Shown: in pieces, positions 1 to 11,075 of the stretch
Position numbering within the stretch: the stretch's first letter is position 1
How the letters are laid out: each line of letters opens with the position of its first letter
From: Cavia porcellus
Taxonomy: Eukaryota > Chordata > Mammalia > Rodentia > Caviidae
Direction of reading: 5' to 3'
NCBI RefSeq assembly: GCF_034190915.1
Contig: NW_026947485.1
Coordinates: 51,133,019 to 51,197,018, forward strand
DNA length: 64,000 nt
Position numbers and translations under genes: made by a program
Notes under the pieces: model-generated
Told to the model about the DNA's origin: nothing
Seen by the model: only the letters and a program-made list of their open reading frames with translations
Databases searched by the model: none

Positions 1-650
1 CCAGACAGACTCCAGCCCCTTCTGGTGTGTCGGCTGGCAAACAAGAAGTACCAACACCCACCCTGCCCCTGCGCTGTAAGTGACAGGCTTATCTGGAGAC
101 ACACAGGCTGTGATGATTGCTATGGAGGTGAGATTCAGTTGGATGCCTGTGGTGCTTTAGTGTTTCACTAACATTACAGGTCTATGGCCAGTGGTCTGAT
201 CATAGTTTCAGAGGACAGCAGTAGGCAGCGTGACATCTAGAAGGCTCTCTTTCTGAGAGGAGCAGCCATTGTTGATTCCCTGTGATCTTGTTTTGAAAGT
301 CCTATATCGTTTCCACTGTTTTGTTGGGTTGGGTTTTATTTTGTTTTGCTTTGTTTGATTATGTCAAATCCAATGGCAGGAGCAGCTGTTTTTATGGTAG
401 CAATTTTGGATTTACTATAGGCTTGTTTTGAAGTCCTTTATTGCATTCATTATTTTGTTTTTATTGTTTCTATTCTATTCTGTTTGATTTTTATTATGTC
501 CAAAGATATCTGCAGCTATTTTGAAGACATCAAAAGGCATTATGGTAGCTACTGTTGATTTCATAAGATTTTGAAGTCCTGTATTATTTACACTGGTTTG
601 TTTTGATTGGTTTTGTACTCTTTAAAATAAAAAAAAAAAAGAAAAGAAAA
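1..650 (+). mobile_element. Composite L1-related retroelement, copy A (5' end outside window)
   Basis: The sequence aligns by eye along its whole length with copy B at 38,744-39,547. It shares the motif 'caagaagtaccaacacc', a linker around 90-240, and then an AT-rich, T/G-biased module made of similar units starting at 265, 400 and 548 (135 bp, 148 bp and a shorter last unit). Each unit begins like 'gccattgttgatt' and contains 'ttttgaagtcct'. The element ends in an A-rich tail at about 624-650, which argues for a non-LTR, target-primed mechanism. The 5' part lies outside the window, so neither the head nor a target-site duplication can be assessed. It has no coding capacity. Family membership is seen in the sequence; the origin of the family is inferred. 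Confidence 0.75.
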
Positions 651-1320
651 CGTCAAATGAATGCCCATAGCAGCATTCTTTCTGATTTTTGGCATTATGT
701 AGGCCAGTTAAATATGAAATGCAATAAAATTGAATTTTTCCATCTCTATTTTTAATATGAGGTTATGGATGGCCAAAAAAATGAGACATTTCATTTGTCA
801 TTCTTGTCCTATTTTGAGTGGTGGAGAAGACAGGAACTCATAGTATTCTAGAAGAAAATTTAGAAATGCTGCCTTAGTTACCTGCAAGAGTGAACAATTT
901 TTTCAAAGGATATTTTTCAATAAGGAAAAAATTTATTCCTCTCCTGTAGAATTTTCTCTTATACTTTATATTTGAAGGTGAAATGTACATCATCCATATT
1001 ATCATCAAATGTTAAACATCCTTTAAAAAAGTCTTTAGAAAAGCTGCTCTTCATTCTCCGAATTTAAACAATGCTTTTTGTAAATATCTTTCTGTGAAGG
1101 AAATGTTAGCTTAGAAAAGCCTGCTTTCAAGGTTGGTCAGTGGCTGGTGTTTAAGAGGTGATTATGGGGAATGAATGTTCCTTCCACTTTCTTACTGATG
1201 GAGTGGGTTCATTGCACTTAGGCTGGAATGTGATGCGGTTTGATGACAAAAATGTGCTTGCTTCTGGGGGTCTGGAATTTTGGTACATGCTAAGCAAGGA
1301 TGACTGAAGGATAAGCTGCA

Positions 1321-1358
<38 letters not shown>

Positions 1359-3539
1359 TCTGAAGTCAAGTTTCGCAGCATTTCCACAGACAGAAGCAGT
1401 CCTCACACGGATCTGTATTCTGTTTAGTATAAAGAACATGCTCTGTGTGACCTCTTATTGGAGGGGGTGAGCCTGAGGAAGGCTGCATATAGATTCCCCA
1501 GGGCTTATGATTCTCTGGATAGCCTGATTTCATTGCTATTGCATGTCTTCACTATGAGAACAACTACATGCTGCATCCCATGAATCTTAAGTGGCTCTTC
1601 ATAGATAAGAAGGTCTTGGGGACAATAATACATCTTTGCAATATATTATAATTTTTGATAGAAATGACAAATTTGATATAAAAATAGAAGAGTGCAAATG
1701 TGCCATTACTGGGATTTATAGGTTTTTTTTATGACAAAGATTGATTAAATTTTATCTCATCATTCTGATAGGTAAATAGGTCAAACTCTTCCTCCAGGGT
1801 TACAATAATAACCTTTCAATCTCAAAATGCAATAGGCCATCAGAGATACTGGGTTTCAATATAAATGTTGAATTTAAAAAACGAACATATAAAATTTTAA
1901 ACGAAGTCCTATTGTGTGTGGATGGTATAAATTTTAATCCAAATAAGGTTAAGATTGGCCCTTTATAACTATTCGGCCCAGAGGGAGGAAAAAATGTAGC
2001 TGGGCTGATAAATGCGTAACAGCTGGCAGGCTTCTGTTGCCAGCTCTTATTTTAGATTACTCACAGTCCTGACTCTAGGACGTGCGGCCCAGAATCTCAA
2101 AGACTCTTCAGAGGGGATTTTTGAAACTTCATTTCTTTTTCATTTTCTTGGGCTCATTAAGTTAGTAAATGCGAAAGAGAGTGAGGCTTGAAAGAACCTA
2201 TGTAGGTACGATGATGAATAACAAGTTGGAGAGGCAGACAGCTGTGACTCTTGGAGTAACGAGTTTTAAACTGATATTTTAAAGTCACCAGTTAAACTAT
2301 TGTGAAAACTTGCCATTGACTAATTGAATGCTGGCTTATTTAGAAGGAAAACACAAAAGCCAGTTAAATAAACCCAAAATGGTTATAGTCCCTGAGCTAT
2401 CTCAAAGTACATGTTTATAAGGATGCTGGGACTTGGGCTATGTACTTTTTAAATGTTAGAAACATTTCAAAATCCTAAGATTTGATAGTTATTTCATAAA
2501 GGAGATAAAATGCATAATATATTTCACAAAATAAAAATAGAAATTGATAATAAAAACTGAGTTTGTGTAATTCAAAGTGTTGTCTCTGGTCACAGATGAT
2601 TTGCTCTCTCAGATTTAGGCTGCTGGGCTTTACTCTGCCTTGTGCTTATATTCATTAGTATTTTATCAGAGGTCTAGAATGATAATCCTTGACTAATGTA
2701 ACCTGACGAGATGAATGGGAAATTTATTGTCATGTTTATTATAAATCCTTCATCTGTTATCTTTGTTTAGTATTTTGAAGGGTTATATATGTCAGTAAGA
2801 ACCGGCTTTTTTCATCCTTGTTGTACAATTTATTCAATCAACTAAAGTGTGCTCATTGGCTATTATGTGGAGAAAAAGGGCTTGTGCTTTTTCATGTAAG
2901 GTATGTTTCCTTCTGTTGCTTAGAAGCTTCCTGTTTAATAAATAGAGCAATGCAGCATTTTTGAAGATAACAAAATAATATAATTTCTACATGTTCTATT
3001 CCACTTATAACTTTTTTTCTGTAAGTTTTTAAAGCTCCCGTAACTAAGTCTTTTTTTTATAGGTTGTTTCAAGATATAGCAGGGCTGTGTGTATCTAAAA
3101 TATGATTTTTCAATAAAACATAATTTAAGAACAAATCTTGCTTATTTCAATTTGGAATGTTGCAATATAAAAAACTGAAAGTGAACACATTGATGTAAAG
3201 ACTTTTCACAAGTTGAATCCTTTATTTTTTTCTTCCTTTATCTTCTAATGAAAGCACTTATGTAATTCAGCATTGAATTATATAATCACATTCTTGTTTC
3301 CAGACACTCATGAGAAAGATGAGTGCTCACGCCCATAGTTTGGTCACATTCCGTGGAAGGTGGCGGTCATCAGGTGTAAAACCTCTCCTCCTTTCTTTTA
3401 TTCTCACATCCTTTCCAGAAGTCTCTGGACCAGTAACTTCTTCCTCAGTGACGAGGATTCCATATATTTTTCTCTGACCAATGAAAATTTGTACTACTAT
3501 GAGGTTTCAAATTTTATGGGTCAGCTCAGCTGGGGTAAG
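651..3539. other. AT-rich non-coding stretch, no gene seen
   Basis: There is no recognisable exon or RNA gene. A short AAAAC-type simple repeat sits at 1,320-1,357. The block at about 1,955-2,110 is more GC-rich than its surroundings, with an E-box-like 'cagctg' and several CpGs. It could be a conserved non-coding element, but only cross-species comparison could show this. Confidence 0.5.
1320..1357. repeat. (AAAAC)n simple repeat
   Basis: Five-base A4C units are repeated inside an A-rich run. It may be the decayed tail of a retroposon, but no SINE body was recognised beside it. Confidence 0.85.
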
Positions 3540-3980
3540 GCCTGGTAAAATATTGTTTCTGGGTAGAGTGTGTTTCTAGATGAGAACAGCGTTTGACTTG
3601 TAAGACTGAGTCAAGAAGATCACCTTTCTCAGGGTGGTTGGGTGTTATAACTCTGTTGAGGGCCCAAATAGCACAAAAGAGACAGGCATCAGGAATTAGA
3701 TTCTCTTTCTTTTGCTGCACCACGGAGCCATAATGTCTCATTACCTGTTCTCACACTGAGTTTTATGCCACTGGCTCCCTGGTTCTCCCTGTTCAAGGCT
3801 TTTGCACTTGAACTGAATTACACCGTCAGGTGTCCTGGATCAGAGATCCCAGACAGTGTACTGTAAACCTCTCAGTCCCCGTATTTATATGAACGTTCTG
3901 TCTTTCTTTCTCCCCCTCCCTCATTAGCTCCATTTCCCTGGAGAATCTTGACGAATATACGTGCCTTCCTGAATTAAAAT
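3540..3980 (+). mobile_element. ERVL LTR, MLT2-like
   Basis: The order of landmarks matches the MLT2 family as I know it. There is a 'gactgagt' block, then a segment ending 'atagcacaaaaga', then a CT-rich segment with 'ggctccctggttctcc', and a terminal 'tccctggagaatcttgac' that corresponds to the family's typical 3' end. It is a solo LTR or fragment without internal region and is strongly diverged. The exact 5' edge is uncertain. Confidence 0.65.
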
Positions 3981-5366
3981 TTCTTTCTCTCTTCCATGAA
4001 TTCCTCCTTAAACTTTTTTCTCTCCATGATTTCCAACTAGGTCTCATACTATGATTTTCCCAGTGGTTCCCAGAAGAGTTTTGTGGATATCTTGATTGAA
4101 TATCTGTATTTTAATGAAACAATAATATTCTCTTGAATACTCCTCCTCCTTAATTTCCTGACTAGTCTGAGTAGAAGCATTATGATGTAAGACCTTTGGC
4201 CACTACTCTATTTTATGTTTTGTGACTCTCTGCCATGTTGATTTCTCTTCTTTCTGTTCAGTTACAGAGGAATGTCCTTTATGTTTTCAGCGGCACCATG
4301 AAAATATTTCACCTGGCTTTTTTCTTATCAATTGATTATATGTCCACACTGCAAGAATTAACGCACATAAAAATGCATTGTAATTTTTCCTATTCAAAAG
4401 CAGGATTTCAAGAGCATCCTACTTCTGCTGGACCTCATCTTAGTGAATAATAAATGCAAAGACACTACTTCCAAATGAGGTCACATCCTAAGGTCCTGGG
4501 TGGACATGAACTTGGTGGTGGTGGGGACACAATTCAACCCCCAACAGCCATCAACTAAGCATGTACAGTAAATACTATGAAAGATTCTGATGCCTGTAAT
4601 CCAGATTCCACTAGCAGAAACACTGAGGCTACTTTTGATGTGAAGATGGGAGTGACCTCAAGAAGGTGGGCAGAGGGATCCCTGAAACTTTCAGTTCTCC
4701 CATGACTGAGCTTAATGGCCAGGACTAGTAAAAGTGTCATTTAATTGGATTTTAAGACTGAATTAGCTCTTTAATCTCAAGGAATCTTAAGTAAAGAAAG
4801 ATTTCAACCTGATTTAGAGCTCAACATTATTACCAGAACTGAAAATTGATAGGAATAAAACAGACCTTCATTGTCCTGGGCCTTGCGAAGGCATCTGGAC
4901 CATCAGGAAAGACAGCAAGCACATGCAAGCCCTTTGGTGAGAACCTGAAAGACAACATTATTAGAAAATGAAGCTGAAAACGAGATTGAGCCTACTGTGC
5001 CAGTCCAGTCAGGAAGCTCTGATAATCAGGGAGATATATCTCTATTGGAAATTTTGTCTTATTTGCAAGATATATGCCAAAATATTTCTAAGAAAGCACT
5101 ACACTTACAAAAAAGGGGAAACTATTGAATTTTGCTATTGTAGTATTGTGCAAGCCATTTAACAGCAAATGTAATAACAAAGAAAAAAGTGGTGTAGATG
5201 TTTATTTAGAAACTGAGTTATTAAAAAAGACAAAACCAGAAAGGCTATCTTTCAAAGATAAGTGAAGATAGGTTGATTAAAAATAGTCTCTAATTTTCCT
5301 GGTATAATGTTTCAAACCAAGGCTTTATTTGGTAAATACACTGAAAATTCTCTCTTCTATTTTGAT
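3981..5366. other. Non-coding stretch with one old LTR fragment
   Basis: Apart from the MLT1-like fragment at 4,456-4,548, no feature was recognised. Short open frames here (60-73 codons) have no recognisable domain and no exon context. Confidence 0.45.
4456..4548 (-). mobile_element. MaLR LTR fragment, MLT1-like
   Basis: The segment resembles the antisense 5' end of MLT-type LTRs. It has 'ccaaatgaggtcacatcct' followed by 'ggggacacaattcaaccc' and a final 'aacag'. Only about 90 bp is left, so the subfamily is not determined. Confidence 0.55.
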
Positions 5367-5510
5367 TCTTTTTTTTTGAATTGGGGTTTTGCTATGTAGT
5401 TCAGATTGGCCTTGAACTTACATGCAGCTCAGACTGGCCTCAAATTTGACAATCCTTTTGCTTCAGTCTCTCAAATGCTGGGATCACAGCTATTTGCCAT
5501 CATCTCTGGA
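5367..5510 (-). mobile_element. B1 SINE
   Basis: A T-run (antisense A-tail) at about 5,369-5,378 is followed by the antisense B1 body, with 'tatgtagttcagattggcc' and 'tgctgggatcacag'. The segment around 'gcctcaaa' occurs in two diverged copies, which corresponds to the internal duplication of rodent B1. It is 7SL-derived and non-coding. Confidence 0.85.
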
Positions 5511-7139
5511 TTTTCCAACTATTTTGAGAGATATAGTGAATTATTATTAACTATATTCATGTTACTGTGCCATAGACTATCAGAAGTTATTCCTCCTATA
5601 TAACTGTAACATTGTACCAGAAGCAAAATATCACATTTTAAATCATAAATATTTATAAATATTATGTTTTAATCAAAAGTAAATTAAGTTACAAGGAGTG
5701 TCTTTATTTGGAAAGAATTTACAATAAGTCTGTGGCTTTTGCAAAAATCTTGCTTCATAAATTGCATTTTTTGAACTACATACAATTGTAACTTTTATTA
5801 GTCATATACACAGATATACAGACAGATTATGTGGACTTTTAAGTTCTTTCCTAGACAGAGGGATCTGTGGTATTTTAGAAGATAATTTTATTTATTCCTC
5901 CAGCGCAAAGTTAAAGCAGGCAAAGCTGAGAGAGGAAGGTGGAGAAGGAAGATGCTGGAAGTGATGCTATTGTTTGTGTCTGTAGCATCCTATCCTTGAC
6001 CATGTGGTCTGACAATGCGGAGCACACAAGGCTGAAGCCAGGGACAAAGGAAGCCTCTGGAAGCCAGCAGCACAAGGGCAAAGATAGCTGTGACCTTTCC
6101 AACGATGGAATCAAAAAGGTGCTCCTGCTGTATCCCTTTTTGCCTAAAAAGTAGCTAATAGCCTTGCACTCATAATAGCCAAGAACAATGCTATTTTGCG
6201 TGCAGGTTTATAGCATCTCAGTATTAGGCTTTGAAATTACCACATGATTAAACTATTGAATCGTTTAAAAAATGATAATTAATGTTTTATTAAATAAAAT
6301 CTTAAAAAATGATCAAGTCACCCAGGAAAATACAAATCATTGAACTGCTTTTATGGTATTAATTACTTTAAATTGCCCAGTATCTTAATATACCAGTAAG
6401 TACAAAAGATAAAACAGTCTTATGAGCATAATGAAAATTCATAATTTAGACATTTCTTTAATACTGTGCCCATGAATTTCTTCATATTGTATTTAATATG
6501 CCACATAAAGCTTTTATAAGAAATTTTCTGTTGCCACTTTCCAAAGATCTCAAATTGAAACTTTGAAAAAATACCAATAAATAATTCAGCTGCATTCAAG
6601 TATTATTAAAATTATTTATATAATGTGTATTTAAATTGAAACAAATGAGAGATTAATGCTCCCTTCCTTCTTCCATATATCTCCTGGCATTATTACTCTG
6701 TGTTTGGAATTTCTGAATTCCCTTGTTAGTCTACTCCAGGAAGACCAAGAGACACATTGTTCATATCTAGCACTGTACATAGAGTAGGTTCTCAGTACAT
6801 ATTTAATAAATGAATGAGATGTGTGGGAAAGAAAGTGTAAGGTAAGAAGGCTAACATTACAGACAATATGCTGTAGTCAAACACCATCACACACTGAATA
6901 ATTCAGTTTTTAAAAATAATAATGTAAAGGAAAAGCTCAAAAGGCAATAATTTGAATACATTTGCTCTTAGGATAAAATAAGAAAAGGCCATCATAAAAC
7001 AAAGTTAATGAAGAAAGAACAGATATGATTCTTTTGGGAGCATGATTGGCTTAAATTTATATAATTTTATGATTTTTTAGACTGAAAAACTCGCATTTTT
7101 TAGTTTCTGCATTTACCTTTCACAATTTGAGATCTTACT
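5511..7139. other. Mostly unique AT-rich sequence
   Basis: No gene was recognised. The block at 5,890-6,155 is less AT-rich and opens short frames on both strands (67 and 71 codons). Overlapping frames on both strands without any domain are what base composition alone would give. An L2-like fragment is listed separately. Confidence 0.45.
6640..6822 (+). mobile_element. L2 LINE 3'-end fragment
   Basis: The 3' part has the typical L2 terminus. 'tagcactgtacatagagtag' is followed by 'atatttaataaatgaatgag', matching the family pattern of an 'agcacagtgcctggcac' core and an 'aataaat..gaatga' end. It is an old, diverged, non-coding remnant. Confidence 0.5.
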
Positions 7140-7585
7140 AGGAGAAGCTTCCTGGAGACAGATGGCAGACAGGTGAGTTATGCCATCTGTAAACCAGAGT
7201 GGTCTCATACACAAGCCAACCAATCAGAGTTCACCCAATTAGCTGCTTCATTGTGCTGCCACACTAACTGGCTGAATCTACTCATATAACCACCCAGGGC
7301 CAGGTGCCAGACAAGTAAAGAAGTTTCAAAGCCCACTGAAGTTATTCAAACTGGCCAGCTCAAAGCCTGTTGATTGGGCTTTTCCTATTTCTTTCCACAG
7401 AAACTACAGCCAAGGGTCTGGCCCAACTTTCCCCTTGCTAACCTCTGCCGTCCAGAGATGCTGGTCCTTCCCTCTTGTGTGACATGTCTCTCCCACTCTG
7501 AACTGCGAGTAATAAACCATCTTTTCAGTGGTGACCATTTCCTCATTTGCTGTCCTTATATCCCTAAATACCAACAAAACCTACT
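7140..7585 (+). mobile_element. Solo LTR, ERV1-type
   Basis: The layout of a class I retroviral LTR is visible. CCAAT boxes lie near 7,220 and in the following 30 bp, a TATA-like 'catataa' near 7,283, and an AATAAA signal at 7,511-7,516. A C/T-rich segment just before the signal ('gtgacatgtctctcccact') is common in such LTRs. No second LTR or internal gag-pol region is nearby, so it is a solo LTR formed by LTR-LTR recombination. The boundaries are approximate because no target-site duplication was found. Confidence 0.65.
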
Positions 7586-7910
7586 TTTTAAAACAGATTC
7601 ACTTAAAAAAATTGTAAGTATTGAAAACAAACAGATGGGTTCTAATATAGTTGATACATTGGCCTTGTGAATCAGTTGAAATTTTCTGAATAATTACAGA
7701 GAAAACCTTATTATTTTTAGATTTCATTTAGTGAAATTATATCCATACTTTTTAATAATTTGATTTTTTATCAGTTTTTATTCTTTCAACCAATATAATT
7801 CATTAACAAGATAAATGAAAGCAAATTAATTTACATTTTTATGGGAGTAGACACCTCCATAGTAGACTAAAATTCAAAAGGCATACACAAAGAATAGTTT
7901 GTTTTGTTAG

Positions 7911-8000
7911 TTTTTTTTTTTTTTTTTTTGTACCCGGGATCAAACTCACGACCTCTATTGCTAGGCAGGCACTTATGCCACTGAGCTAAACCCCTGGCCC
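7911..8000 (-). mobile_element. ID-type SINE
   Basis: A T-run is followed by the antisense of an ID body. Read on the minus strand it has the tRNA-like box A region 'tttagctcagtgg' and a box B-like 'gagtttgatcccgg'. The 19-base homopolymer tail suggests a fairly young insertion. Confidence 0.88.
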
Positions 8001-8476
8001 TGTTACAGTATTTTGTAAGCACAATATAATAGCTTCTTGTTCCAAATCCAGTTTTTTTGTTCCAATTCCACTGAATTCAAAAAGGCAAACCAAGTGAAAC
8101 ACTAAATAGACTTTGTTATACAACTTCTTTATTAGCAAATAGTTTTCATAAGTTAGTAGCAAACACATTTAATGACAAAGCTGAATAAAATGTCTTTCTT
8201 TGAACTGATGACAATATTTATGTTACAAAATATTTATATTATAAAAATATTAATGCATTTTAATAATTGGAGTGTTGATCCAGATCATGGCAGGAATATT
8301 AAATAAAGAACAGTTTATAATTGATCCTACCCAAAAGCCTGAGAAACAATAAATACTATACAGTTTAAAGCTCTATTATCTAAAATTCATTAGAAATTCT
8401 GAATATTGAAATATAGCCTTCAAGAGTTTCAAGATGAAACACTGTAGATTCAATTTAGAATGTGCATGCGTGCGTG

Positions 8477-8511
<35 letters not shown>

Positions 8512-10348
8512 CAGGGGAGTTGCTTATATATTTTGATTGTAGGAGCGGAAATTGTTGCTCTCTTCATTTAATATTTAATTTTATTTACTATTTAGATGAT
8601 TGTATTTAATTTTTCTTTAATTTGAAAGAATACAATAAGGCTATTGGACTAGCAGTTCAAGACAGTTCTTGCTAATCCCCTGTGATGAAGGACACAAAGA
8701 CAAGTAAGACCTGCTTACTATATTTTAATAGGGATAGGGAAAATAAAACATGATGACTCAGCAAGACAAATAATAATGGCAGTGTGAGAAATGCTGCTCA
8801 GTTGATATTCAGTGTGCTTCTGGATCATTGAGAAAGCAATTACTAACTTCCGGGAGAAACTAGAAAAGAGGAATTATTTTTTGATAAGGGAAAGATGTTT
8901 ACCAGGTAATGAAATGAAAGGCCACTCAATTCCAGTACCACTTACTTTCAAAACAAAAGAGAATATTAATTGGGGTAATTAAATAACCTGATACACTGTT
9001 ACTCTTGCCATCATTCAGACCTTCTCATTAGTAATGTTTTGTAAATGGCATTTTTTAGATTTTTGGCATCAGTAGAAATTTCTCAGAAAAAGCAGCCTGG
9101 CTTTTGGTATGTCACTGTACTGATACAGAATATAATGCCGTTTGCAGAAATACCAGCGCCATTTGGATTATCTTGAGAGCTATGTCATTCAAATATCAAA
9201 CATCCCTGTCCCACAAGACAGACTCTTGGGCAGAATGACAGTTAAGACACTGGATTCATCTCACCCATCCATAAAACCACATTAACAACATAAATAGAGG
9301 AAGCACTTTTTCTAAATGTATTCCATTTGCTTGAAGTGATGTGATATTTAAAACAGGTTAGAACTGACAGTGCTGAAGTTCAACCTGGTATTTTCAAATA
9401 CCCACCTTCAAGAAGCACTAACAGCAATGACATGATCCACTGGGTCCCTTTCAAAGATGGAAGATGACAATGCAGCAACCAAAAAGGAAAAGGTTACAGG
9501 CCAAAAAAAAAAAAAAGCCTGCTTCCATTTCCATTTTGTTGGGCTTTTATGGGAGAAATTTTAATGTCATTACTAATGGCTTCTCTAATTTAGCAGCTGA
9601 GCTCTTTTTCACTTTTGTATCCTGGCTGACACAAATCATTGAGAATGTCTGTACAATAAATCATTTGAAAAATGCATAAAGGTGATCAGCCAAAAGAAGA
9701 TACTTAACATTTTATCAGAAGTGACCTAATATTTTTCACCTACCATGTGTAAAATAAAACATATCATTCATTTTAATTACTGAGCAATCTTAATTCACAG
9801 GGCAAAAAATTTGAACTTTGCAACAAAGAAGTGGTTTGGCATAGTTTGAGAGAAAACTACTGGACAGAGAGTTTAGGGGTTTAATTTCTTGTGGAAGCTC
9901 ATCACTGGTGCCCTGTAATTGATTTCCCCTCAGTCTCTGGGAATTCCAGATTACTTAATGTAAAATCATGGAAGTTAGTGTACATAGATTCTAAGTCTCT
10001 CTTTCATGGTTAAAGTTCTATGTCATTTTCACTATGGGCTAAGGTTAGATTGTAATCTTATACTATTGATAATTGGCATTAAAGCTGGATTATTTTTTAC
10101 AAAGGCTTTATTCTTTATGTAATTGTTAATAATATAACAATAGCTAATGTTTCATAAATAATGCCATTTAATGCAAATGACATAAAGATAATTTTAACTG
10201 TTTATAATTTCTGCAGAATATAAGCTTAGTTTTCTGCCAGGCTTAATTATTTAAGGATAAACAAATAGTATATTGTATAAAAATATAGTACATACAAACA
10301 TATCACTATATGTGATTAAAAAATTAAAGTCCATATATTTTATATCTA
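8001..10348. other. Non-coding stretch with a TG microsatellite
   Basis: No gene was recognised. The 71-codon frame at 9,464-9,679 runs through an A-homopolymer and has no recognisable domain. The segment near 9,720-9,800 is faintly MIR-like but too diverged to call. Confidence 0.45.
8461..8510. repeat. (TG)n microsatellite
   Basis: A TGCG-interrupted start is followed by about 15 uninterrupted TG units. The histidine/threonine-rich frame read through it on the minus strand is an artefact of the repeat. Confidence 0.95.
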
Positions 10349-11075
10349 TGTTAGTCAGCTTTTCCATTGCCAAAATACAACTTAAAGGAGGACAGATCCA
10401 GAGGTCAAAAGCAGAAATGACATAGTGAAAGGATATGAGGCTGGACTTTGCTGTGTGCATTGTTATCAGCATTCTGGTCTTCTGAACTGTAAAGAGAATC
10501 TCCTACCCAGGAACGGTGACATATGTCTGTAATCCTAACACTCACAAGTTCAAGGCCAACCTGGGTTGCACTGTATATTCAAAGCTAGCCTGAACTACAT
10601 GGCAATACACTGTCTCAAAAAAATGTCTCCTATCAAGTGTTGCTTGCTTATAACATTTTGTATCTCCCAATTTTTCAAACTCCTACCATAAAACAATTTC
10701 AAAAGTTTCTGAAACACATAGTTACATAAATTCACAGCAATGACCCCACTCCTGGTACCAAAATCTATATTAGGCAGTTTTTCCATCACTAAAACACATT
10801 AATACCCATAATTTAAAGGAGGAGAGTGCTTTTGGCTCATTCTTTCAATGGGTTCAGTCCCTGGTTAGTAGTCTCCAAGATAAAAGCAACAAGGTGAAAG
10901 AGCCTGAAAGGGGAAAGCTACTCACTCCATGGCATTCAGGAAGCAGAGAGAGAAGGGAGGAGCCAAGAAAGTCATGCCATCAGTGACACTTCTCCTTTGA
11001 CCAATTCTTATCTCTGAACATGTGACTTTTGGGGGACATTTTAAATCTAAACTATAATCATGTGTTATTTGAAAA
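10349..11075 (-). mobile_element. Miniature MaLR (ERVL) provirus with deleted interior
   Basis: Two related LTR-like segments flank a short internal piece. Read on the minus strand, the 5' LTR is about 11,075-10,768. It is followed at once by 'ggtaccaggagtggggtcat', the usual start of MaLR internal regions just after the LTR, then about 140 bp of interior (10,767-10,624). A second LTR piece ends near 10,349 with 'gctgactaacata'. Both LTR pieces share the antisense start with 'ttttccat' and 'aaaggagga'. A B1 has inserted at 10,506-10,623 at the interior/LTR junction. It is non-coding. Confidence 0.7.
10506..10623 (+). mobile_element. B1 SINE inserted in the MaLR element
   Basis: The B1 body shows 'tgtctgtaatcctaacact', 'tcaaggccaacctggg', then a second related copy 'caaagctagcctgaac' (the internal duplication) and 'ctgtctcaaaaaaa'. 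It splits the provirus described above and so is younger than it. Confidence 0.85.

Noticed and set aside
8376..8567. Histidine/threonine-rich peptide
   Set aside because: It is produced by translating the TG microsatellite.
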